From NCBI GenBank assembly GCA_029238175.1, contig JAQWGO010000050.1, positions 1-64,000 of the forward strand: DNA of 64,000 nucleotides, given 5' to 3'. This document shows positions 1 through 9,952 of the stretch, in pieces. The notes beneath the pieces are model-generated. The model did no database searches, was not told the DNA's origin, and worked only from the letters and a program-made list of their open reading frames with translations. Numbering within the stretch: position 1 is the first letter of the stretch; each line of letters begins with the position of its first letter. The position numbers and the translations under genes were made by a program. Source of the stretch: Henriciella sp. (lineage in GTDB: Bacteria; Pseudomonadota; Alphaproteobacteria; Caulobacterales; Hyphomonadaceae).

Positions 1-280
1 CAGATCCTGGCCTCTATTTGGTATCTTATGGGCAAGCCCACCGTCGGACAGGTTGCTGCCCGGGGCGATACTATAAAGACCCGACTATAACCGAGCATGG
101 GGTTTCGGTTCCACCATGCCTAGCCACAGACCGCCGCTCCCGCCCTCAAAACCACGCCGTTCATGATCAGCCCTGCGTGAGGATGGGATGAGCGGAGTAT
201 AGGTTGAGAGTTGTGGGGCGGGGATAGATTTATTTTTCGCCGCAGATTTGGGCGGGCGCGGAAAGTGAGTTGAGGCGAAT

Positions 281-658
281 CTATTTTCGATCGCCGCTTT
301 TCAACCTGTCGTATACGATCCAAAGGAACGCAAGCGCCGCCAGAACCAACACGATTATCTTTGCATGCCTAAGGTGGATAATCGCGTCACCCAGTCCTTG
401 GATATAAAGCATGTAAGCGTTTAGTGACAGCCAAACATAGTATGAAACCGCCGCAAACACGACACCTAAGAAAAGAAGGAACCAGATCTTGTGACCCCGC
501 TTCCATATAATTTTTGCGGCTTTAAAAACGCCGATTGAGAGCACAAACCACGCTATAAGCGTCACCCAAACCTCCGGATGCCCCAAATACCAAATGATAT
601 GTTGAGCCCATTCCGGCTGGCCTCCGCCGTGAGACGTCTCAAAGAAATTATCAGACAT
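281..658 (-). CDS. small membrane protein with haem-copper-oxidase-like GHPEV motif
   Basis: 125 aa ORF, about 3 hydrophobic helices; contains QHIIWYLGHPEVW, resembling helix VI of cytochrome oxidase subunit I. Confidence 0.6.
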   Translation of the reverse strand: MSDNFFETSHGGGQPEWAQHIIWYLGHPEVWVTLIAWFVLSIGVFKAAKIIWKRGHKIWFLLFLGVVFAAVSYYVWLSLNAYMLYIQGLGDAIIHLRHAKIIVLVLAALAFLWIVYDRLKSGDRK

Positions 659-782
659 AAGGTGATCTATCCGGAGCGATATTCAATTACAACTCAGACA
701 GCGGTTTAGAGGCTGACGTGGCGGGAATATTTCATGTGCCACCGATACCTGTTATCTTCACAACAAATAGCGAGGACAGGTT

Positions 783-2126
783 ATGCAACTCATCAGCGAC
801 GAAATTTTAGTTGATACTGGGCAAGTTGATCCCACTCATAAGGGCACCTATCCGGCTTTTGGCGGGTTTGATCTCGCTAACCCGGCGTCTTGGACGTCTG
901 GCCACCCGAATGATTATTATAAGCGTATGCGCGAGGAAGCGCCCGTGCATTGGTCACCGGGGCAAAAGCAGTTTTCTGGGTTTTGGTCTGTCACGCGCTA
1001 TGACGATATCAAAACGGTTGAGCTGAACCCGCAGGTTTTTTCCTCGCAGCGCGGGAGTATCAACCTGGGCGTTGGGCCGCGCGAGAAGTGGCGGCCGAAA
1101 AAGCTGATCCCGGCGGCATTTAACTCGCTGATCAATCTGGACGCGCCGCACCATATGGAAATGCGCATCCAGCAGAAAGACTTCTTCATCCCGGCCTATG
1201 TCGCGAAAGTGCGCGACCGCGTCGCGGCGCATATTGACCATTTGCTGGACGAAATGGAACGCAAAGGCCCGGTTGTGGACTTTGTGAAAATGTTCTCTGA
1301 GCAGGTGCCGCTGTTCACGCTGTGCGAAATGCTGGGCGTGGATGAAGCCGATCGCCCCAAGATTGTCGGCTGGATGCATTATCTGGAAATGGCTTCGCAA
1401 TACACGGTCAATCCGTGGTCGGTGATCATGAAGAACCCGCTGTTCCCGATGCGGTTCTTTAAGGCCGTGAACGAGATGTTCGCCTACGGCGAAGAGGTTA
1501 TGGCCGACCGGAAAGCCAATCCGCGCGAAGACTTGCTAACACTGATCGCGCAGTCAAAGCTTGGCGGCGAAGAGTTAAGCCAAGAATATCTGGATGGATC
1601 ATGGCTGCTGATCATCTTTGCGGGCAATGATACGAGCCGCAACTCCCTGACCGGAACGATACAGTTGATGCAGGACTTTCCTGATCAGCGACAGATGGTT
1701 TTGGATGATCCAAGCCTGATCCCGCGTATGTCGCAGGAAGCCTTGCGTCTAGTCTCTCCGGTCAAGCATATGCGGCGGACCGCGCTTGAGGACTTTGAGC
1801 TGAACGGTCAGATAATCGCCAAGGATGAGAAAGTCGCGATGTGGTTTGGCGCTGCGAACCGCGACCCTGACATTTTCCCCAATCCGGACACGTTCGATAT
1901 GATGCGCGACAATGTCGATAAGCACCTCGCCTTCGGGCACGGCGTTCATAAATGTCTGGGCGCCCGGATTGCGCAGATGCAGCTGCGCTTGTCGTTTGAG
2001 AAAATCTTTGAGCGTTTCCCGAATATCGCTCCGGTTAGCCCGGTGGTTTACGCGCCAAATGCGCTGGTCAATGCGATGTCTAGCTTGAAGGTCAACTTGT
2101 ACGGTATTGGCGGCACGAAGCCATAA
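783..2126 (+). CDS. cytochrome P450
   Basis: 447 aa; I-helix AGNDTSR and haem-binding FGHGVHKCLGARIA. Confidence 0.95.
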   Translation: MQLISDEILVDTGQVDPTHKGTYPAFGGFDLANPASWTSGHPNDYYKRMREEAPVHWSPGQKQFSGFWSVTRYDDIKTVELNPQVFSSQRGSINLGVGPREKWRPKKLIPAAFNSLINLDAPHHMEMRIQQKDFFIPAYVAKVRDRVAAHIDHLLDEMERKGPVVDFVKMFSEQVPLFTLCEMLGVDEADRPKIVGWMHYLEMASQYTVNPWSVIMKNPLFPMRFFKAVNEMFAYGEEVMADRKANPREDLLTLIAQSKLGGEELSQEYLDGSWLLIIFAGNDTSRNSLTGTIQLMQDFPDQRQMVLDDPSLIPRMSQEALRLVSPVKHMRRTALEDFELNGQIIAKDEKVAMWFGAANRDPDIFPNPDTFDMMRDNVDKHLAFGHGVHKCLGARIAQMQLRLSFEKIFERFPNIAPVSPVVYAPNALVNAMSSLKVNLYGIGGTKP

Positions 2127-2208
2127 ACCAGAGTTGATTCAACGATGGGTGTTTCATGTAAAGATAATTGTGTATCCAGCGCAATTGTCTTGTCGTGGAG
2201 TACTTGTC

Positions 2209-3303
2209 TTGAACTTAATCACCCGATTTCTGGCATGCCTTGCGATACTGGGTCTATCTTCAGCGTGCGCAGTTGCAGCCCCGCAGCCGTTCGAGCCAGA
2301 GCTGCGTGATGAGATTGAGCAATATCTCAGCGATACCAAACAAGAATATGGGATAGCCGGATATTCGATCGCTATCCTGCACAATGGCGAAACGCGTTAC
2401 TCCGGCACAGCAGGCTATGCGAGTATTGAGCTGGCGGCCGACGTGAATGACGACACGGTTTTTCAGGTTTTCTCGGTTTCGAAGCTATTTACGATTGTGA
2501 CGCTGATGCAGCTTGTTGAAGCGGGGCTTGTCGATCTTGATGCGCCGCTAGCGCAATATGTTCACGGCCTGCCCGATACCTGGCAGGAGGTAACAGTTCG
2601 CCAAGCCATGTCGCACAGTTCTGGACTGCCGGAATACTATAATTGGCCACAGAAGACGCCTGAAACCGCCGCAGAAGCGCTTGAAGTCGCGTTTGCTGCG
2701 CCGATGGAGTTCGAACGCGGAACCAAGACGAAGTATAATCAAACGAACTATTTGCTGCTGAAACAAGTGATTGAGCATGTGACCGGAAATACGCTTGAAG
2801 ACGAAGTTCAGGCCCGCATGATACAAGCCCACGGATTAGCGCAAACCCAGTACGCGGGTGAGTTTGAAGTCGTTCATCGGCGCGCCGTGATGTATCGCTC
2901 TTCCAAGACCGGGATCAAACACAACATTTTTATCGATCAACCAGATTACATGTTTGCGAGCACGGGGTTGAACAGCCCCGCGCGTGATCTGGCGATATGG
3001 TTTGAGAAACTTCTTGATCACCAGCTGATCTCAGAAGCCTCACTGAAGGCCATGTGGACCCCGATGCAGTTGACTGATGGCAGCACCGCAAATTTTGCGA
3101 ATGGCTGGGAGTATTCAGATTATAAGGGCATGATCGCCTTCGGCCATGGCGGGGGAAACCGCGCCGATGTCAGACATTTCACGAAAGACGGTCAAAGCGT
3201 TACCGTAATCTACCTCAGCAATGGTAGCGAACGCGAGTTTTGGCCCGGCAATGTGTCTTGGGCGCTGGCTGATATCGTATTCGCTGCAAGGGGCAATGAT
3301 TGA
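2209..3303 (+). CDS. serine hydrolase, class C beta-lactamase-like family
   Basis: SVSK (SxxK), YNQTNY, HGGG motifs; signal-like N-terminus. Start uncertain (ORF extends to 2107; TTG at 2209 chosen). Confidence 0.85.
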   Translation: MNLITRFLACLAILGLSSACAVAAPQPFEPELRDEIEQYLSDTKQEYGIAGYSIAILHNGETRYSGTAGYASIELAADVNDDTVFQVFSVSKLFTIVTLMQLVEAGLVDLDAPLAQYVHGLPDTWQEVTVRQAMSHSSGLPEYYNWPQKTPETAAEALEVAFAAPMEFERGTKTKYNQTNYLLLKQVIEHVTGNTLEDEVQARMIQAHGLAQTQYAGEFEVVHRRAVMYRSSKTGIKHNIFIDQPDYMFASTGLNSPARDLAIWFEKLLDHQLISEASLKAMWTPMQLTDGSTANFANGWEYSDYKGMIAFGHGGGNRADVRHFTKDGQSVTVIYLSNGSEREFWPGNVSWALADIVFAARGND

Positions 3304-3326
3304 GCAATCCCCTTGGGCAAAACCGC

Positions 3327-4793
3327 CTACACTAACTCATAGTCCTCGATCTTAACCTCTGCGACGGCTTTGGCGTAGTCGGCGGTGTTGTGGGACCAGT
3401 TTTGGGTGATTTTGCCCTGCGCGTTCTTGTACCAGCTATTGCAGGCGGGATCGGCCCAGACGGTGCCAGCGAGATCTGCTTGTAGCTGGGCATTGAACCG
3501 ATCTTGGGCGGCGCGCGTTGGGGTCATCGCCTTTGCGCCCGCTTTATCCAATCCGTCAAAAGCTTTGATCATATATTCGACCTGCCGTTCGATCATAAAG
3601 GTGATGGCGTTATGGCCGAGATTTGTATTCGGACCGTAGAGAACAAACAGGTTGGGGAAGTCCGTCACGGTGATACCCAGATAGGCCTCTGGCGAGTCGG
3701 CCCAGACTTGATTTAAGTGAGTATCATTGCGCCCGACGACATCGACCGACCAACGCCAACCGGTTGTTTCAAACCCGGTCGCAAAGGCGATAACGTCAAG
3801 GGCGACGAGTTTATCGTTCGCCAGACGGATGCCGCCCGCTTCGATGGCTTTAATACCTGTGGTTTCCAGATCGGTATTGTCTCGCATAAGCGCCGGGAAA
3901 TAGTCATCGGAGATTAGAATGCGGCGGCAGCCAATCGGATAGTCTGGCGTTAGTTTCTCACGCAAATCGGCGTCAGGGACTTGAGCGGCCATATGGTTAG
4001 TCGCGATGCGGTGATAGGCGGCGCGGCCTTCGGGTGTCCATTTGAAGACCTGCCAGAAATACGTGTCGGCCTGTTCGTATATGATTTCGCGGTTCATGGC
4101 GCCGAGTTTGACCGCCAGTTCTGGACTGGTCATGAGAAGCACGCCTTCTTCGGCGCTCATCGCCACATCGCGGCGCGGTACGACCCAATTAGGACTGCGC
4201 TGGAAGACAGTTAAGTGATCAGCAACCTCTGCGACCTCTGGGATGATCTGGACTGCGCTGGCGGCAGAGCCGATGACGCCGACTTTTTTACCTTCAAGAG
4301 AGACCGTGTGATCCCACGCCGCAGAGTGGAGGACTTCGCCTTCAAAACTGTCTTTACCCTCAATCGCGGGCCAGTTGGGGCGGTTGAGTTGACCAAGGGC
4401 GCCGACAAGCGCGTCCCCGGTTTTTGTTCTGCCGCTTGCCGTGGTTACGCACCACGTCTTGGTCACTTCATCCCACTCAGCAGAGACGGCTTCATCGCCC
4501 AAGTGGATTTTTGAGCGGAGCTGATAGCGATCAGTAATCTCTTCAGCATAGGCTTGGATTTCAGCGCCTTGGGGATAGGCGCGGGACCAATTCACACTCT
4601 GTGCGAAACTGAATTGGTAAAGCGCGACCGGTACATCACACGCGACACCGGGATAGGTGTTTTGCGCCCAAGTTCCGCCAACACGGTCCATCTTTTCAAT
4701 AATTGTGAACGTGTGCCCGGCTTCTTGCAGCTTAATCGCTGCGCAAAGGCCGCCCAGTCCTGCGCCGATAATGACAACATTTTTGCCAGCCAT
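3327..4793 (-). CDS. flavin-containing monooxygenase (Baeyer-Villiger type)
   Basis: N-terminal GAGLGGLCAAIKLQEAG Rossmann motif, GxWxxNxYPGVACD, second dinucleotide motif VIGSAASAVQ. Confidence 0.9.
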   Translation of the reverse strand: MAGKNVVIIGAGLGGLCAAIKLQEAGHTFTIIEKMDRVGGTWAQNTYPGVACDVPVALYQFSFAQSVNWSRAYPQGAEIQAYAEEITDRYQLRSKIHLGDEAVSAEWDEVTKTWCVTTASGRTKTGDALVGALGQLNRPNWPAIEGKDSFEGEVLHSAAWDHTVSLEGKKVGVIGSAASAVQIIPEVAEVADHLTVFQRSPNWVVPRRDVAMSAEEGVLLMTSPELAVKLGAMNREIIYEQADTYFWQVFKWTPEGRAAYHRIATNHMAAQVPDADLREKLTPDYPIGCRRILISDDYFPALMRDNTDLETTGIKAIEAGGIRLANDKLVALDVIAFATGFETTGWRWSVDVVGRNDTHLNQVWADSPEAYLGITVTDFPNLFVLYGPNTNLGHNAITFMIERQVEYMIKAFDGLDKAGAKAMTPTRAAQDRFNAQLQADLAGTVWADPACNSWYKNAQGKITQNWSHNTADYAKAVAEVKIEDYELV

Positions 4794-4880
4794 GATGCTT
4801 TTCCTCCGGTCATTTTCTTTTGACCGCAGGATGCCGCATCATGGCTTCAAGGCAAGTGTGCCGCGAGGATAATCTTTAGA

Positions 4881-5474
4881 TTACTGGAACTGCCAGTAAA
4901 CGCGGACGCCGATATTATCGAGGCCCTGATTACGTCCATTACCAAGGATTTGCCCGTGCGACAGGTGATCATACTGAAGCTGCAGGCCCCAATTTTCGCC
5001 CATCTGACGGTTTAGAGCCAAGCTTGTCCGGAAGAGATCGTCAGATCCGAACAAGACGTTCTCTTCACCAAAACGATCGCTTTCTGGTGTGCCTTGAATG
5101 AATGGGTTTGAATTGTTGCCATCATGGATGACGTAACCAATGCCTGGCTCAAACGACCATTTTTCCGCAAAATCGAAATTCCAAAGGAAACCGACGCCGC
5201 CATAGCTCGTATTGCCTGCTGTGTTCACTGAAACTGTCGCGTAAGGGCGCGGAGACAGAAGAATGCTCATAAAGTCAGGCGACTTAAAGACAATCTCGCC
5301 GGTCACGTTCGGACCGTCTTCTTTGTCAGCATTATCACAATCAAGCACGCAGATATTGTGCTGAGCGACGCCCAAGCGAACTTCTTCAACAAGTTGAGCT
5401 GATGCTGGAAGCGCGGCACCTAGGCCAAGCGCCAAAGCGCAAACAGATAGACGGTATTTCATAACTAACCCCAT
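4881..5474 (-). CDS. acyloxyacyl hydrolase / lipid A 3-O-deacylase (PagL-like) outer membrane protein
   Basis: Signal peptide; C-terminal YDHLSHGQILGNGRNQGLDNIGVRVYWQF typical of PagL (His-Ser catalytic region). Confidence 0.8.
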   Translation of the reverse strand: MGLVMKYRLSVCALALGLGAALPASAQLVEEVRLGVAQHNICVLDCDNADKEDGPNVTGEIVFKSPDFMSILLSPRPYATVSVNTAGNTSYGGVGFLWNFDFAEKWSFEPGIGYVIHDGNNSNPFIQGTPESDRFGEENVLFGSDDLFRTSLALNRQMGENWGLQLQYDHLSHGQILGNGRNQGLDNIGVRVYWQFQ

Positions 5475-5538
5475 AATTTTGTGGCTCTCTGAACCACGCT
5501 TATATTTATATTACAACCGAAAACAAAGCCATCACGCC

Positions 5539-6393
5539 TTAGGCGCTAGCTTGTTCTCTGGCTGGATGGGCAGGATAGACGCCCAATATTTTTAGCGATG
5601 AGGAGAAGAACCCAAGCTCTTCAAGCGCCAATTGTACGGAGCGTTGATCAGGATGACCTTCGATCTCTGCATAGAATTGTGAAGCGTTGAACGAGCCCTC
5701 AAGCTGGTAGCTTTCAAGCTTCGTCATGTTGACGCCATTGGTCGCAAAACCGCCAAGCGCTTTGTATAGCGCAGATGGGATGTTTCGGACTTGGAAGAGG
5801 AAAGCCGTCACAGACTGTCGATTATCAGGCAGGTCATCCAATGGTTGAGGCGCCATGATGACAAAACGCGTTGTATTATGCTTTGCGTCTTCGATATCCC
5901 ACGCCAAAATCTCAAGACCGTATTCATGGGCGGCAAGGGCTGGTGCGATTGCAGCGGCGCTTGGATCTGCGCGCTCAGAAACAATGCGCGCGGCACCAGC
6001 CGTATCGGCCGCTGTGACAGCCACGATTTTGCGCTCTCTTAGGTATTGCCGGCACTGCCCAAGCGCCATGACATGCGAATAGGCGCGTTTAATATCTTCG
6101 ATTTTGCTGCCTTTAAGGCCCATCAGCTGGAACTTGATGCGCATGAAATGCTCACCAATCATATGCAGGCTGGTCGATGGTAGAAGGTGGTGAATATCGC
6201 CAACACGGCCAGCGATCGTGTTTTCAACCGGGATCATGGCGAGCTGAGCTTCGCCGCTTTCAACCATCGCGATGACGTCTTCAAAAGTCCGGCAAGGGAT
6301 GGCTTCATACTGAGGATATACTTCACGGCATGCGATATGGGAGTTTGAGCCGCGCTCGCCCTGATAAGCGATTTTTCCGGTCGTCTGTGTCAT
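5539..6393 (-). CDS. pheA: prephenate dehydratase
   Basis: N-terminal IAYQGERGSNSHIA, ENTIAGRV, C-terminal ACT-domain ESYQLEGSFNASQFYAEIEGH. Confidence 0.93.
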   Translation of the reverse strand: MTQTTGKIAYQGERGSNSHIACREVYPQYEAIPCRTFEDVIAMVESGEAQLAMIPVENTIAGRVGDIHHLLPSTSLHMIGEHFMRIKFQLMGLKGSKIEDIKRAYSHVMALGQCRQYLRERKIVAVTAADTAGAARIVSERADPSAAAIAPALAAHEYGLEILAWDIEDAKHNTTRFVIMAPQPLDDLPDNRQSVTAFLFQVRNIPSALYKALGGFATNGVNMTKLESYQLEGSFNASQFYAEIEGHPDQRSVQLALEELGFFSSSLKILGVYPAHPAREQASA

Positions 6394-6397
6394 CGTA

Positions 6398-7141
6398 TTA
6401 AGCCCTTAATCCTGCATATACTAAGCGAGCTGCTTCTAAGTCAGCAGGCGTATCAACCCCATTTGGGGGCGCACCGGTTAAGACACTGCAACCAAACTGC
6501 ATTCCAATTTCCAAAGCCCGCAACTGTTCAAGGCTTTCGCGTTGCTCAAGAGCGCTAGGAGGCGCCGATACAAAGCGTTCAAGTGACGCGCGCCGATAGG
6601 CATAGACACCGACATGATGCCATAGCGGGCCATCACCTGTCGGGGCAGTTGCTCTGGTAAAGTAAAGCGCCCTACCCTCCGTCGCATCTGGTTTTAGAGC
6701 GAGCACGGCTTTTACAACATTCGGGTCATCGCGCTCTTCATCATGCGTGATGACCGAAGCGAGCGTGGCAATGTCGCAAGCCGGGTCATTCAACGGCCTC
6801 AAAACGGCGCTCAGCGCAGCCGGGTCAAGTGTTGGCATATCGCCTTGTAGATTAACCAGCACATCGAACGCGCCTGCAGGATCATACTTCTGCGCCGCCG
6901 CCCAAACACGGTCTGAGCCGGATGGCAGGTCAGGGTCGGTCATGACAGCCGCAAAGCCAGCTGCTTCCACGGCATCTATAATCTCTTGCTCAGCGGCTGC
7001 GACTAAGACAGGGCCGATATTTGCTGCTGCCGCACGCTCACACACGCGGACAATCATTGGCTTGCCGTCAATATCGGCGAGCGGTTTGCCGGGTAAGCGT
7101 GACGACGCCATGCGGGCGGGGATAATCACAAGAGGCTTCAT
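6398..7141 (-). CDS. kdsB: 3-deoxy-manno-octulosonate cytidylyltransferase
   Basis: MKPLVIIPARMASSRLPGKPLADIDGKPMI; start refined from ORF start 7273 to 7141. Confidence 0.93.
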   Translation of the reverse strand: MKPLVIIPARMASSRLPGKPLADIDGKPMIVRVCERAAAANIGPVLVAAAEQEIIDAVEAAGFAAVMTDPDLPSGSDRVWAAAQKYDPAGAFDVLVNLQGDMPTLDPAALSAVLRPLNDPACDIATLASVITHDEERDDPNVVKAVLALKPDATEGRALYFTRATAPTGDGPLWHHVGVYAYRRASLERFVSAPPSALEQRESLEQLRALEIGMQFGCSVLTGAPPNGVDTPADLEAARLVYAGLRA

Positions 7142-7271
7142 ATTAGGCAAATCCCTTTGCAATGCGGTTAAACAAGTGCGCCGTTTCGCCGCTGAAAAAG
7201 CCCCGCGCGCGTTTCGCCACATGTGTCTATATTGATTGACAACGCATAGCGTGTCAGAAGGCACGCGCAAC

Positions 7272-8123
7272 ATGACATTTCAGAGGAACGACCTGATGGG
7301 CGAGCTCGGATTAAATAAAATTTTTGGCGCACTTCTGGCGATTGCCCTCGTGGTTATGGGCCTAAGAGAAGTATCTACAATTGTTTTCGGCGGCGGGCAT
7401 CATGGCTCTCACGAATACGCAACGGCCAAGGAATGGGCTGAGTCGAACTTCAAAGGCTACCGGGTCAACATCGCTGAAGTTGGCGGCGGCGGTACGATTA
7501 TCGAAGAAATTTACGACCTAGGCCTACTCTTGCTTTCAGCCGATGCCGCTAAAGGTGAGCGTTCTTTCAAAGGAAAGTGCGCGTCATGCCACACGGTTGA
7601 AGCGGGCGGCGCAAACGGCACTGGTCCAAACCTCTACGATACAATGGGCGCGGCGAAGCAAAGTCATTCTGGGTTTAACTATTCTGGCGCGCTGGCAAAT
7701 ACAGAAGGCACTTGGACTTGGGAACGTATGGATGCCTGGTTGGAGAATCCGTCCAAGTATGCCCGCGGCACAAGCATGGCTTTTGCTGGAATGAAGCGTG
7801 ATGACGAACGTGCAAACGTTTTGGCTTATCTTGCATCTTACAGCACGATCACCCCAGAGATGCCTGCACCGCTTCCGGCTATTATTGCTGAGGGCGACGC
7901 TGAAGAAGCTGCCGGTGATTTAGCAACGACAGATGAGACTGTCATTGAGGCAGACGAAGCTGGCACCGTTACTGATGCAATTGAAGCGGCGACGGACGCT
8001 GGTGAAGACGCGGTTGCAGCTGTAGAGAGCGCCATCGAAGACGTTCAAGCTGAAGGTTCAGACGCGATTGAAGCAGTTGTGGAAGCTGCTGAAGAAGCCG
8101 TTGAAAACGCTACTGACGAATAA
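7272..8123 (+). CDS. membrane-anchored c-type cytochrome with long acidic Ala/Glu-rich C-terminal tail
   Basis: CASCH haem motif, distal Met region, N-terminal TM; start refined to ATG 7272. Confidence 0.9.
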   Translation: MTFQRNDLMGELGLNKIFGALLAIALVVMGLREVSTIVFGGGHHGSHEYATAKEWAESNFKGYRVNIAEVGGGGTIIEEIYDLGLLLLSADAAKGERSFKGKCASCHTVEAGGANGTGPNLYDTMGAAKQSHSGFNYSGALANTEGTWTWERMDAWLENPSKYARGTSMAFAGMKRDDERANVLAYLASYSTITPEMPAPLPAIIAEGDAEEAAGDLATTDETVIEADEAGTVTDAIEAATDAGEDAVAAVESAIEDVQAEGSDAIEAVVEAAEEAVENATDE

Positions 8124-8979
8124 GCCAGTCTGGCGTTACGCCTTTCAAATTTTGAATATCTATACGGCGAGCCCCCAAAGGTTCGCCGTATTGCTTTGCG
8201 ATCCTGTCAATTGACGTGTGTAGAGGCTCTGCAGCGACACCCATATGATATCCATTAGCGTGGATTAGAATTTCCGCATCAAGCATGATGCCAACATGAC
8301 CCTTCCAGAACACCAAATCATTGCGCCGGAGCGCGCCCGGTTCAAGCCAATTTGGAATGAAGTTACCGCTCCACGCGTCCTGCATGTTGCTGTCTCTGGG
8401 CAGTACAACACCGCAAGCGGCAAAGGCTTGTTGCATGAGGCCGGAACAATCAATTCCAAGGCTCTCGCGCCCACCCCAAAGGTAGGGGGTATGCATATAT
8501 TGCAGGGCCACAGCGGCTGGATCGACCTCATATTCATCAATCAGGGCAAGTTGATCCTCAACCACCCAACCAATGCGCGCCACTTTAAGGAACCGGCCTT
8601 CGCGCTGACCTTCGCTAACCAGTTTGGCGCCGAGGGAAATTGGAAAGAAAGGCGGTGATTTGATTGAAGGCTCCGGGAAAGCATAGGCGCGCAAGGCCTT
8701 CAACCGGTGTGTCGGCTGTAGAACGGGCGCAGATAACGCTTCCATCAAGGCCCAACCGACATATCCGTCTGCATGGTTCTGGATCAGACCAAAATCACCA
8801 TCCTCATGATGCAACGTAACGATCTCACCATGCAACGCTTGGCTAACCATTTCGGAATGCTGTTCAGGCGTTTTACGCATGGCAACAATTGCGGCGCTGA
8901 CCTGCATAGCCAAACCTTGCCCGCCATCAGGCAGGTTCATGCGTGGGTCTGTTATCGGATCTAAAACTGTTGCTGTCAT
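8110..8979 (-). CDS. NlpC/P60 family C40 peptidase
   Basis: SLGIDCSGLMQQAF catalytic Cys, HVGIML catalytic His, SH3-like N-terminus. Confidence 0.88.
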   Translation of the reverse strand: MTATVLDPITDPRMNLPDGGQGLAMQVSAAIVAMRKTPEQHSEMVSQALHGEIVTLHHEDGDFGLIQNHADGYVGWALMEALSAPVLQPTHRLKALRAYAFPEPSIKSPPFFPISLGAKLVSEGQREGRFLKVARIGWVVEDQLALIDEYEVDPAAVALQYMHTPYLWGGRESLGIDCSGLMQQAFAACGVVLPRDSNMQDAWSGNFIPNWLEPGALRRNDLVFWKGHVGIMLDAEILIHANGYHMGVAAEPLHTSIDRIAKQYGEPLGARRIDIQNLKGVTPDWLIRQ

Positions 8980-8988
8980 CGGAGCCTA

Positions 8989-9369
8989 CTAGGCGACCGC
9001 GCGCCCAGCCTGTACTTGTTGTTCGCCGCTAAGTTCACCGGCCTCTGAGGCTAGAATAAGACCGCCAAAGCTGCGAAGCCAAGTCATACCTTCAACTGTG
9101 CGTTCGATATGCACACTGCGCAGGTCATTCTCGTCCGGGATGCGTTTGATGAAATGGTTCTTTTCAAGCACATCAAGTGCCCGTGTCACGGCTGGCTTTG
9201 CGATGTTCAAATGAGCAGAGAGACCACGAACTGTGTGCGGACCCGGAACAAGCGCGACCGTCATAAGCACCGCCTGCTGGCGTGCCGTCATGTCGGATTC
9301 GTCGCTGCGGACATAGGCCGTTAGCGCCATCCGCCATAGGTCTAATGCTTGCCGCTGTGTCATTGCCAT
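8989..9369 (-). CDS. MarR-type winged-helix transcriptional regulator
   Basis: TVRGLSAHLNIAKPAVTRALDVLEKNHFIKR helix-turn-helix. Confidence 0.85.
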   Translation of the reverse strand: MAMTQRQALDLWRMALTAYVRSDESDMTARQQAVLMTVALVPGPHTVRGLSAHLNIAKPAVTRALDVLEKNHFIKRIPDENDLRSVHIERTVEGMTWLRSFGGLILASEAGELSGEQQVQAGRAVA

Positions 9370-9456
9370 GTCGCTTACCTCTACTTGAGCCTAATCTCAG
9401 TTCGTAAGCGAATCAGAATCCGATTTGCGACTCGCGTAAAGAGTCGAGTCTATATT

Positions 9457-9903
9457 TTAGGTGTGGATAGATTCATTTAGGCTCGGCAGCCCAAACATTG
9501 CGAGCTGAAGACTAGCCGCAATCCGTTCGGCGCGCTGCATAAAATATGGAATCGCATCTTCAGAGGGCGCGATATCTTCGAGCGTTTTATAAAATAGGCC
9601 GAGCCAGATTTGAAAATCGGCTTTTTCAATACCTTCGAGCTTCATATGCGTTGGTACGGGCTTGCCACTATACTGACCCGTGCTGAGCGCAACAGATGAC
9701 CAGAAGGCCTTCATCACTGGCATATGCGCATCCCAATCATGGATCGCATCATCAAAGATCGGGCCGAGGCGCTCGTCGCGGCGGATGCGGGTGTAGAAAC
9801 TATCGACGAGTGTTGAGATGAAAGCCTCATCTATGCCCATCGCTGCGGCGTTCGCCTGTATCTCGGTGCGCCGCTCTTCTGCGCTTCTTACTCTATACGT
9901 CAT
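9457..9903 (-). CDS. group III truncated haemoglobin
   Basis: 148 aa; LVDSFYTRIRRDERLGPIF and W..H...M..FW pattern. Confidence 0.85.
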   Translation of the reverse strand: MTYRVRSAEERRTEIQANAAAMGIDEAFISTLVDSFYTRIRRDERLGPIFDDAIHDWDAHMPVMKAFWSSVALSTGQYSGKPVPTHMKLEGIEKADFQIWLGLFYKTLEDIAPSEDAIPYFMQRAERIAASLQLAMFGLPSLNESIHT

Positions 9904-9952
9904 AGGGCCTAATTGGTGAGGCCAAGCGCAAGGCGCAATGAGGCATAATCTC

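Noticed and set aside
120-323. 67-aa minus-strand ORF at the left edge
   Set aside because: Low-complexity Arg/Pro composition; no coding evidence.
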